DNA from: Cololabis saira
Lineage: Eukaryota; Chordata; Actinopteri; Beloniformes; Belonidae
Length of the DNA stretch: 64,000 bases
Assembly (NCBI RefSeq): GCF_033807715.1
Contig: NC_084591.1
Coordinates: forward strand, 28,980,590 to 29,044,589
Direction: 5' to 3'
Position numbers and translations under genes: made by a program. This document shows positions 11,849-31,885 of this stretch, piece by piece (positions within the stretch are counted from its first letter, which is position 1; each line of letters begins with the position of its first letter). Under the pieces are notes generated by a model. That model was given only the letters and a program-made list of their open reading frames with translations. It did not search any database and had not been told where the DNA came from.

Positions 11849-12335
11849 GGCAAGGCAAGGCAAGTTTATTTGTATAGCACAATTCAACACAAGGTAATTC
11901 AAAGTGCTTTACATCAACATTAAAAGCGGCAAGACACAATTAAACAGTAAATAACAAATAGAATGAAATAAAATGATAAGAAAAGAGGTAAAATAATAAA
12001 AAGCACAAGTTGTTAAAAAGTAAGGGCAGTAGAGTGCAGCAGGTAAGTATTTACCAGTTCCATAGGCACCACGCCTATGGAACAGTCTCCCCACCCAGTT
12101 GAGGGCTCCACAGAACTTGGACAATTTCAAAACAGGCCTGAAAACCTTCCTATTCAGGAAAGCTCTTAACTGTTAAGGAGAGTAGAGAGGAGAGAATGCT
12201 GGCATGTTTGTTCGCTGCTTCTCAGTCTCTGAGTTTTAAAATTGTATTGCTTCTGACCTTTTCCTATAGCCTACTTGTTTTAATCTTGTAAGCACTCTGA
12301 GATTCCCTGAATGAAGAGGGCTCTATAAATAAAAT
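11849..12335 (+). repeat. Fish interspersed repeat (caaggcaagtttatttgtatagc family)
   Basis: It begins 'ggcaaggcaaggcaagttta' and continues 'ttcaaagtgctttacatc'. The 3' part reads 'tggaacagtctccccaccc' and ends '...gggctctataaataaaat', a form often seen at the end of abundant teleost LINE-like or SINE-like repeats. It does not code for a recognisable protein. Confidence 0.65.
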
Positions 12336-12336
12336 A

Positions 12337-12337
<1 letters not shown>

Positions 12338-12374
<37 letters not shown>
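12338..12374. repeat. (ATT)n tract
   Basis: Pure trinucleotide tract at the junction between two interspersed repeats. Confidence 0.9.
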
Positions 12375-12375
<1 letters not shown>

Positions 12376-12666
12376 CCATCCATCCATTATCTATACCCGC
12401 TTTATCCCTTGCGGGGTCACGGGGGTCTGCTGGAGCTTATCCCAGCTCATTTCAGGTGAGAGGCAGGGGTTACACCCTGGACAGGTATCCAGTCTATCAC
12501 AGGGCCACATATAAACACAAACCATGCTCACAACCACACTCATGCTCACACCTACGGGCAATTTAGAATCACCAATTAACCTAATATGCATGTTTTTGGA
12601 CTGTGGGAGGAAGCTGGAGTACCCGGAGAAAACCCACGCAAGCACGGGGAGAACATGCAAACTCCC
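12375..12666 (+). repeat. CCATCC...GGACTGTGGGAGGAAG repeat, copy 1 of a tandem pair
   Basis: It opens 'tccatccatccattatctat' and ends '...gggagaacatgcaaactccc'. It is one of the best preserved copies in the window and is nearly identical to the copy that follows, with a short insertion in this copy ('actcatgctca'). Confidence 0.85.
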
Positions 12667-12673
12667 ATTATTA

Positions 12674-12962
12674 TCCATCCATCCATTATCTATACCCGCT
12701 TTATCCCTTGCGGGGTCACGGGGGTCTGCTGGAGCCTATCCCAGCTCATTTCAGGTGAGAGGCAGGGGTTACACCCTGGACAGGTCACCAGTCCATCACA
12801 GGGCCACATATAAACACAAAAACCATGCTCACAACCACACTCACACCTACGGGCAATTTAGAATCATCAATTAACCTAATATGCATGTTTTTGGACTGTG
12901 GGAGGAAGCCGGAGTACCCGGAGAGAACCCACGCAAGCACAGGGAGAACATGCAAAGTCCCC
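12674..12962 (+). repeat. CCATCC...GGACTGTGGGAGGAAG repeat, copy 2 of a tandem pair
   Basis: Same orientation and almost the same sequence as 12375-12666, separated only by a residual 'attatta'. Each copy is followed by an ATT tract, so the likely event is duplication of repeat plus tract as one block. Confidence 0.85.
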
Positions 12963-13014
12963 CCATTATTATTATTATTATTATTAAATTAATTTAATTA
13001 TTAAAAAACAGGCC

Positions 13015-13053
13015 TAAAAACATTAGTTTACTGAAGCGTACTCTTACATTAAA

Positions 13054-13114
<61 letters not shown>

Positions 13115-13153
13115 TAATGTAAGAGTATGCTTCAGTAAACAGTAATGTTTTTA
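13015..13153. repeat. Inverted repeat centred on an (ATT)n microsatellite
   Basis: The left arm (13015-13054, taaaaacattagtttactga then agcgtactcttacatt) is the reverse complement of the right arm (13112-13153), with few mismatches. Between them lie about 19 ATT units. Confidence 0.85.
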
Positions 13154-13265
13154 TCCCTGATTTAAAGGAGCTGACAGTTGGAGCAGACCTCAGGTCTACA
13201 GGAAGTTTGTTCCACCGGTGAGGAGCAGAATAACTGAACGCTGCCTCACCTTGCGTTTGTGCGCT
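13140..13265 (-). repeat. Fragment of a fish interspersed repeat
   Basis: The words 'gagcagacctcaggtctaca' and 'ggaagtttgttccaccggtg' are typical of the abundant teleost repeat that also yields 'tgttccagagacgggga'-type sequences. Only a short part is kept. Confidence 0.5.
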
Positions 13266-13399
13266 TTCTATAAATAAAAAACAACTAATAAAGACAGAGG
13301 AGGAGTGGGTGTGGTGGCTGAAAGAAATGTTTAAATATTAGTTAATGCACTCATAGTGCTAGATGATATTCGGGTGATGTGTAAAAAGGGCGTCTGTTC

Positions 13400-13523
13400 G
13401 GCACTACAAGCCCCAGCAAGCCGCGGCTCCGTATCCAGGAAGTTTGTTTTCCGTTGTCAAGTAAACTTTTGCCTGTTGATTCTTGGTCTGCAAACGTATA
13501 CAGCGGACTATTCCCTAGAGCAG
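13400..13523 (+). promoter_or_regulatory. lrrc56: lrrc56 promoter and candidate untranslated exon 1
   Basis: CpGs cluster here in otherwise AT-rich DNA. A ZNF143/SBS-like element is at 13403-13421 and a diverged RFX X-box-like stretch at 13453-13466 (GTTGTCAAGTAAAC). A splice donor, gagcag/gtactt, ends a possible exon at 13523. The next exon would start after the acceptor ttttccag at 13829 and carries the ATG at 13845. The transcription start itself cannot be read from sequence. Confidence 0.5.
13403..13421 (+). promoter_or_regulatory. ZNF143/SBS-like promoter element
   Basis: ACTACAAGCCCCAGCAAGC fits the known ACTACAAnnCCCAGnnnGC consensus of the SBS motif bound by ZNF143 (Staf), which usually lies close to the start site of CpG promoters. 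Confidence 0.65.
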
Positions 13524-13652
13524 GTACTTTTTTTAGTGCAACAACAATATGATATTAAGATGAACGAATGCCATTTTTTTAAAACGTGTTTATAGTGAGA
13601 TATTATTAAACCTGTTTTCGCGAGTAAACGATCATAGCTGATCTACTAAAGG

Positions 13653-13745
13653 CTGATTTATGGTTCCGCGTTACACCAACGCAGAGCTTACGCCGTACCC
13701 TACGGCGTAGGCTCTGCGTCGATTTAACGCGGAACCATAATTCAG
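13653..13745. mobile_element. 93-bp palindromic MITE
   Basis: The ends CTGATTTATGGTTCCGCGTTA and the reverse complement of the right end (CTGAATTATGGTTCCGCG...) match at all but one base. The centre (acgccgta...tacggcgt) continues the palindrome, so the whole element can fold as one hairpin. It has no coding capacity and lies just before the lrrc56 start codon exon. Confidence 0.8.
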
Positions 13746-13844
13746 GCTTCAAGCTGTTTCCTTTTGTTCATATCCCAAGGCCATTGATTATAGAAACCTT
13801 TACTGTTTCGGTTGGTGTTTATTTTCCAGGCAGTGCTGTTAGAG

Positions 13845-24720
<10,876 letters not shown>

Positions 24721-25072
24721 GGATTCCCATCCTAAAATATTTGATTTTGTATTTATTTATGTATTTATTCAAATTTCCCATGTGAGTGTAATCCATGTGA
24801 TGGTGATATCCCATATACAGTATTAGAGCCATGAGGAAAGTATTCATGAAGTAACAGTCACTGTTTAAGCACTTTAAATAAGTTACAGCGTTTTGAGAGA
24901 TTGTAACAAACTGGGGGAGCAAAAACATCCTGTCACCTTACTTATAGGGTCAGATGTGTACTTGGTCTATATAGGTCTTTTATGTTGTTGTTTTTTTTTA
25001 AAGGCACCCCAAGAAAATGTCAAAACATACAGAGAAGTAAGTTTTCAAAAACCCAACACTCAAAAATAATTA

Positions 25073-25078
25073 AATAAA
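25073..25078 (+). terminator. Possible polyadenylation signal for lrrc56
   Basis: AATAAA occurs about 350 bases after the stop at 24720. It is the first canonical hexamer after that stop; a U-rich stretch follows. It would serve only the transcript that ends in exon 11. Confidence 0.35.
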
Positions 25079-25467
25079 TTCAGCTTCTTTTTACAGTTTA
25101 TACAATTTTTAAAAGTTCACCATCAGTCCAAATAGATTCTTCATTCAGAAACTCTAAAGCACTATTTTCGGCGTTGTGTGACAGATGCATTTATATTTTA
25201 AAAAGCTCGAGGCAATGCAAATAACATTTTACATGCATAAAATCAAATATGACATTTTTGGTAATTTTTTTAATGAGAGAAGTCAAAAGTTCATGTTCAA
25301 ATGCACAGTTAATGTTGTTTTATTGCATTTTATGGGTTTTAACATTTTGATTTTTGCAGGTAGCTTCTGTATAATTTATGTTGGAATTCTGAATTAAGTA
25401 TAAATGTCAATGAAATCTTTTTTCTTTTCTAGTTGGATAAACTTTAATGAAATTCTCCATCTTTCAG

Positions 25468-25642
25468 AGTGGACATGGACGTGTCCAGCTTACATTCAGA
25501 GAACAAGCAGGAGCTACCAAAAAACCTTGAGACAACAGCCATTTCTCCAGCAACCAGAGCCTCTCTGCTGAACCGTCACCAGCACTACCACTCCAGCTCT
25601 GCAGAGGGAGCTCACATCCAAATTGACAATAGACTTGGTTGA
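25468..25642 (+). CDS. Candidate alternative terminal exon of lrrc56
   Basis: After a pyrimidine-rich acceptor (ctccatctttcag) one frame is open for 57 codons to TGA at 25640-25642: VDMDVSSLHSENKQELPK and later SPATRASLLNRHQHYH. Composition is protein-like rather than intronic. Joining it to exon 11 needs a phase-2 donor (or phase-1 using the next AG at 25469); exon 11 has only weak ones, so the link is unresolved. It could also be a 3' UTR exon or a chance frame. Confidence 0.35.
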
Positions 25643-28600
25643 TGTTAAAGCAACTGTCTCCCTTCTTTTCATTTCTTAGTTTGTGCATCCTTTATTCTGC
25701 TTAGATCTCCAAGGGTGTCTTTGTCTCTACTATGTGAATTGAGACAAGATGAGACAAGGAAACACACAAGGATTACATATGTTTAAATACAATACAGGAT
25801 AATGTGTCACAGATGCCAAAAAGGCTCCCTCACCTTCCTTTATTCCTTTATTGCCCTTTTGGCGAAAACTTTTCACTGTTCCATCCTTCAGGGTCATTCG
25901 GGGGATGTTTAGCAGGGATCAGATTTCTGGTCACAGACAGCAGGATGGAGGAAAGATGAAACCAGGACAGGAGGGGAAAAAACAGAATATGACTTCTGGG
26001 ATATTTCCTAAAAAAGGAATCACTCACCTTTTCTTTTTTCTTTTTACCCATCTTTCTATAATTCCGTATGACTCATAATTAACATTTGAAAATGATGGGA
26101 TAATTTGTATCTTCAGAAACGTTCCCTTGGTTGTTTTTTTAAAATATTAATTGTATTCATATGGACATGTATCACTGTATCAACATCAGGTGAATTTAGG
26201 TTCTTAAGTTTACATTTCTGTGTTAGGTCTTTCATCTTTCCTGTGTTGGCAGGGGGAGGGGAGACCACTTTATATATGTTAAAACAAGAAAAAACGTGTT
26301 TTTCATAATAGGTCCCCTTTAAAGCTTAGCAATACATTCCAGAAAAACGCAACAGAGATTTTCCAGCAATTACCTGTATAAGCCCTCACTTTCTTCATGT
26401 GAAAGTATTGTTTTGCCACTTGAGGGCACTATGTATAAATATTAAAAGTGCCCTGAGATCAGCATCAGTTATACCCCACCTCTGCGTTCTCCTGGGATCT
26501 CGAATAGCTGAAAGATTTTGCAGAGAAAAATTAATCATTAGTTAACTGCTAGCCACCTGAAGAAAACAATATTTGAAACAAAGCGAGAGAATTCTTTCTA
26601 AGGCATCTTTTTCATCAAATTGACTGAGATGTTCTATATCCTATTCAGTGTACAGTATGTCTACAAATATACCACATGTAAGTATTTGATCTTGCACGTA
26701 CTGTACTGCTATTTCTAGTGAAAACTTACATACTGTATTACTAGTGTACAGCAAATTAAGTGAGTTGTTAACTTTGACTTATCCTGCAGTTTTCTGAGTG
26801 AACTTAGAAATTAAGTTGCACGCTCAGGACAGGTGACTCTCTTTGAGTTGATGAGACAGACACATATCTAATGCTCTTATCATTCGTAAAAAAAAAACTT
26901 TCACACACCAAGACGCAAACATTACAAAATCCTCCCTTTATTCCAGTCATCTCTGCTTCAACTATAGCCCTAGAAACAGGATGTAAATAAAGGAATCAAC
27001 ATAACGCACAAGCAAGCATTGTTAGATTAAGAGTTACTCACATGCTCATATGTATGTAGGGATCATACAGACTTGCCCACAGGTAGTAAACTTCAAAAAC
27101 ACTGGTTATGTAAGACGTTTGTGGATTTTGTATGTTCTACTAAAAATTTCCATAATGTAAATGTAAGATCTTCCATTATCTGCTCAAAAAGTTGTTTTAT
27201 TTGGGAGATTGCTCTCTCACTGAGAGGAGGTGAAATGGTGTCACCTGAAAGCAGGTTACAGTATATCTGAAAGGGACCTCATCTGGCCACTGAGAAGTAT
27301 TCTACCGCTTCCCATATATTACAGGTACAGGTGGTTACAGAGATGTGGCTTCTATGGTTTCAGCACAGTTCAATAATGATAATTTTTAGTTACCACTCTT
27401 CTCATAAGAGACAGCTTACCTAAAAGCACAAGCATATTGATATGGCTTGGCACTGTTACTTGGCAAATATAACAGAAAAGGCTGTAAACACCAAGAAGAA
27501 GAGGTCACCAACACCAAGATTTAAATTTCTTTCACACATACTCATAGAAAACACATGGGTACATACTGAGTACCAGCAAAGTAAATGTGCAGGTCAGGTG
27601 TAGTTTGTGGAAAATAATTATATTCATGTTCAGAAAGGTTGTGTGGGTACATTCCTCAAAAAACTATCAAAGCTGCGTCCTCGTGTTGTAACTGCACCAA
27701 GCAAGTCTAACAAGATACAGTACATTGGAAACAGAATTAAAAAATGTTTTTAATTCTCTTACTACCTTCTTGTTTTGACTTGAGCCAGTCACATTTTCTA
27801 CCCCCCATTTCAACTGTAAATATATGAGTTCAGACAGGCCCAGAAGAAGCAGTTTGTACAGTACCACAAGATTCTGCCTGAAGGAACATTCCATTCACTG
27901 AAAGGTATTTACCATTTTTAACACATTCAGACAACTTTCTATTTACACCAAATGCAGAACATGCTGCCCTTAATGGAATGCATGATCTGCATGGGTATAA
28001 TTGCATGTTATGGAGCTACTGTACTAATCTGGTGATTGTAACCTTTAGTAGCATTTTTTTTTTTTTTTTAAGGTTGGACCTTTGTGACTTTGGTAAATAT
28101 AAGACGGACGAAGACATAAATGCGGCTTCATCTGGAAGAGGATATATCACAAGTAATAGCACTGCCAGAGCCCTCTGACTCATCCTTTTGCAACGCCAAC
28201 TTGACACACTAGAGTTAATGCAGCATTTTTCACTCATCCACTATCAAGGTTATGTGCTTCAGCAAATATGAGAGGCAAAAAGAAAAGGGATTAACTCCTT
28301 TTCAAGACAAGGAGAAGGGAAGCAAATCCAGTGGTATATAGATTTGTTTTTCTGAGCCACTAACATCACTTATAACCATTCTGATGCATATATCATCAAA
28401 TCCAAATCAATACAAATATGTTTAGAAACCTGCCAGATTGCTGTGAGCCGAACATTTGTGACACCGTTCACTGAGAATGAACATATTGTGTTTGTTTCTT
28501 TATTTATCTGAATAGGAAAATCTCATAAGACTTACTGTGAGATTTTTAATTAACTGCAGGATTTACAGTTCCTTCAGAAAAAAATGTCTTGCAGAATTTT

Positions 28601-29247
28601 GTTCTACAAACTTTTATATTAAAAGTTCTTATTAGGTTAGGCTTATAACAAATGTAATCTAAATAAACTCAGTAGTGGTTTTCTGTGATGAAACTCATAT
28701 TGGCATCTGTGACCTTCTGTTTTTCCTCCTCTAAACTACAAAAAAATTGACACACAGTGCTTTTGAAACATGGTAGTGATTTCAAACTGTGTTATTCTTC
28801 CAATACAACCAGATTTACTCATAAAATTCACAAAAAGAGAATTTCAAGTGCATCATCTCTGGAATCCCATTGATTAAACAGGGCCTGTGTAATCTGCTGT
28901 CATCTCATTAGATTCTTGTAATAAAAGCTTTATTGTTCTCAGATTAAGTCTGCTGCTACAATTACAGAACTGTCTCTGACTTTTTCGATCAATATTTGGA
29001 CATAAGTTAACTGCTTTTCTGTCTTAATAGACAACAACCCACTTCCCACTTGTTAGTGTTTGTTGTCATGGGAACACAACTGCTGGGTGTTTTTCAGAAA
29101 AGGGTGGATCAGTGCCTTGTGATTAATCGTGTGGAGGGTGTTTTCAGCATAAACGTGTATGGGAGCACACCAATCTCAATATTTCTTCTAAGACATATCT
29201 CTTTTATCATGCCACAGCCTTTGTAACATTTTTTTTTCTTATTTAGC
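25643..29247. other. Intergenic, nothing recognised
   Basis: AT-rich; no exon or clear repeat was found. A CTCF-like core (CCACTTGAGGGCACT, 26416-26430) is the only regulatory look-alike. In human, LMNTD2 lies between LRRC56 and RASSF7, but no lamin-tail sequence was seen here. Confidence 0.5.
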
Positions 29248-30390
29248 TTAACCCTTTTGTTGTTTTACAGTAAAATTTGACCAATTTAAATGTTTTATTT
29301 TCTTAGAAGTACAGTGAATTTGATCAGATTGACCTAAAATGCAAGGATTTTGTCCACAAAGAGGATTTCAACACACAAAATAAATGGTACTTATTTGCAT
29401 TCAATTTTGTGTGTCATCATTGACCTTTGGAACATTCTTGGTTTTCCAGGTCAAAAATGACCCGTCATTGGAAACCAATAGGGGAGACAACAATTCATCG
29501 GAAAAACATCTACTGCCAGTTCTCACAGACAGGAGCAACAGCTTTATTATGGTATATAATGGCAAATCAATATACAATAAGTGACACTGTTGTTTATATG
29601 ATCACCACTGTGAGGACAGACAGGAAACTAACAGCAAGAAATAACTAATGGGGATAAATCCATCGATGAAAAGAATGGCCATGCTGGGGCTCGTGTTACA
29701 TTCAAATAAACTATCTGGTCTTCATTCCACTTGTGAAAATGTCATCAGGATGACTTATAAATTATGCGTTATTCAGGTTTGATGACATCAAATCCTGCTA
29801 TGAACGGTTCCTGACTGAGTCTATCAAAACCATAGTGGTAAACATGAGCAACTGGGAGGGTAAACAGATTTAGAAAGACAATTGTAAAGAGGTTACCCAG
29901 GCAGAAACTCAAAACATACGTAGGCCTCTTGAATTTGACTTGGGTGAACAGATCCAGAAACAAGTGGCTTATGGGCTTGTTTTGTGCATTACTTGGGGTT
30001 TTGAATGCTCAATCAGCTGCTCATCATAGCCGATGTTGAAGAATGCCATAATAAGGAGCACAGCAGGTGTTACTTTATGTGACTATATAAAAAAAATTAA
30101 TGGTTTCAAAACAAATGTCCTCGGTAAATTTGACCCATAGTAGTTTCTCCTTGATAAACAGCGATAAACATACAATGTTTCATCTGATTATTTATTATAG
30201 TCAATATAATCCAAAAACTACGCTTTTCAAACTCAGTTTAAAGACCAATAAAAATCAATGAGAGATAAATGACATAAATAGCTAATATAAGTTGATTAAT
30301 TGATAAAAATGTTTTAACACAACAAGCAGCGATAATATATTACAGTGTTTATGATGAGTTGTAATGGAAGGGTCATTTTTAACCGAGAAC
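29248..30390 (+). mobile_element. Decayed piggyBac-like transposon
   Basis: A left boundary TTAACCCTTTTGTTGTT fits the piggyBac TTAA target plus CCC end. The interior has broken transposase frames (29778-30030). The right boundary is uncertain; a weak candidate is around 'gaagggtcatttttaacc' (30367-30384). The internal words 'gtaaaatttgacc' and 'gtaaatttgaccc' recur near both ends. Confidence 0.5.
29778..30030 (+). pseudogene. piggyBac-type transposase fossil, frameshifted
   Basis: Frame one (29778-29873) reads FDDIKSCYERFLTESIKTIV then VNMSNWEGKQI and a stop. The next frame from 29872 reads RLPRQKLKTYVGLLNLTWVN and RSRNKWLMGLF. The pattern IV.NMTN.EG ... ELKAYVGLL.L.GV.RSRNE is that of the DDE_Tnp_1_7 (piggyBac) transposase before the first catalytic aspartate. 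The catalytic residues are not visible, and stops plus a frameshift mark it as dead. Confidence 0.65.
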
Positions 30391-30439
30391 ACAGAACTGT
30401 CCTACGTGATTTGAACACAACTTAGTATCTTCTGTCTGT

Positions 30440-30700
30440 CCTGCTCGTCTCGTTCACTTGACGACGCCGCCGGGTCTCAGGATGGAGCAGTTATGTTGAA
30501 CGAGCTGGCGTCGGCTTTGATGTTGCTTGTAAGTTTGTTTGTTTGTTTTCTCTCCTCCTGGTTTTTCAATTACCAAAAGGAGGCAAAATTGAACTTGTTT
30601 AGGGTGCTGGCAAAGGCAAAAAGTGTGTGAAAGTGTGTGGAGTCTGTGCACCTGCGCAGGGCGTGACGAACTACCCAGATAAACTACACTCCCTGAACGA
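30440..30700. promoter_or_regulatory. Promoter-like patch with NRF1 and ZNF143-like motifs
   Basis: CpGs cluster at 30445-30515 (cgacgccgccgggtc). ctgcgcagggc (30652-30662) resembles the NRF1 site and AACTACACTCCC (30682-30693) resembles half of the ZNF143 SBS motif. A splice donor-like gtaagt follows at 30529. No known gene starts here; it may drive a non-coding or lineage-specific transcript. Confidence 0.35.
30493..30630 (+). CDS. 45-codon ORF with a hydrophobic segment, uncertain
   Basis: ATG at 30493 opens MLNELASALMLLVSLFVCF then LSSWFFNYQKEAKLNLF and RVLAKAKSV to TGA at 30630. Residues about 6-26 are a continuous hydrophobic segment followed by a basic tail, the shape of a small single-pass membrane peptide. 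A five-codon upstream ORF starts at 30482. No family is recognised. The frame could instead be interrupted by the gtaagt donor at 30529, and a chance ORF is quite possible. Confidence 0.2.
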   Translation: MLNELASALMLLVSLFVCFLSSWFFNYQKEAKLNLFRVLAKAKSV

Positions 30701-31469
30701 GACACTGGACTTGAGTTGTAATGAGAACTTTTTACATTTAAAGAAGAATTATTTCTATGATCTGATCATCAACTATTTTTGACGAAATCCCACTGGAAAG
30801 CCTTTTAATAGAAATAACTTTGTTCCAACTTTAACGCATCAAACCATGCTGTTCGTGTTTAATTTGGGGGCAATTTTCAACGTGGAGTTAATAATAATAA
30901 ATATGGTTTTTAAGGAGATCCTGGGTTTTAACAGTTTTCTAAATTTCCATGAAATATTATATATAGTGTTTGGACTTTGTACAAACAAAGAAAATGCATA
31001 AATAAACGAAAACAAAACCAAAAATATTTCAGTTGTGTTCAAACCTTTATTGTCCATCTGGGGAAATGTTGATCAACAGTAGTGTTAATGACGACATAAG
31101 AACACAAGAGAGTGGAAGCAACATAAAACACAACCCAACAATCAGGTGTACGTATTTGCTCAAACCAAATCGACATGCTGGATAGATGAAATATTATAAA
31201 CCTAGATAGCTAAATAAAGTGCTGCAGTGCTACTAAAACTGCTGTCAAGGCTTAAGGCTTATTAATAATTGTAATTGTTATTTGGCCTGAAAATATGTTA
31301 TTTCCAGTATATTATATGTTTATATTTAAAACCATGACTGATAATACTTTTTACGTATATTTTAACATATCCTGTAAAAAGCTTCATCTTGTGCTGGCTC
31401 ACCAATTATTTGTGTTTGAGTCTTACTTGTTTGGACTCTGGAGGCTCTTGGGGACAAACTGAAGAAGTA
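30631..31469. other. Intergenic, nothing recognised
   Basis: AT-rich sequence with the end of the promoter-like patch at its left edge; no exon or repeat family was recognised. Confidence 0.5.
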
Positions 31470-31885
31470 TCTTAGATTTTTTTTAATTTTTTTTATATTT
31501 TTTATCCCCGATTTTTTCCCATTTTATCACCCAGTGCTCCTACCTAAGTCAGTCCTGGGCATTGCCATCCTCCACCAACCCCGCACAGGGCCCTGCACTG
31601 AGCTCAGGTCTCCTCCTTAACCTGAGGAGTGAGCAGGCCGCTTCTTTTCACCAGACAGGGTGGGGCTTCTCCAGCCGGACGTAGCGCGTGGAAGGATCAC
31701 GTTATTCCGGCCGGATCCTCCCCCCCCCATCTGGCACCCCGGCTGGCCAGAGGGGGCATGTGTGGGCGCTGAAGTCATGGGGGGAAATAACACGCACTTC
31801 AGCACCCACAGCGTCCCCGGCGGGAATTGAACCCAGGACCTTCTTGCTGTGAGACGGCTGCACTACCAGCTGCGCTGTGACAGTT
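31470..31885 (-). mobile_element. tRNA-derived SINE, minus strand
   Basis: Read on the minus strand from 31885 it begins GTCACAGCGCAGCTGGTAGT and contains TGGTAGTGCAGCC (A-box-like) and GGTTCAATTCC (B-box), the internal RNA polymerase III promoter of tRNA-type SINEs. A GC-rich body follows and an A-rich tail at about 31470-31510. Confidence 0.65.

Noticed and set aside
30600..30700. mir-210 hairpin, which in human lies near RASSF7
   Set aside because: A look-alike 'gcgcagggcgtgacg' lacks the mature sequence and a hairpin; the human locus is on the far side of RASSF7, beyond this window.
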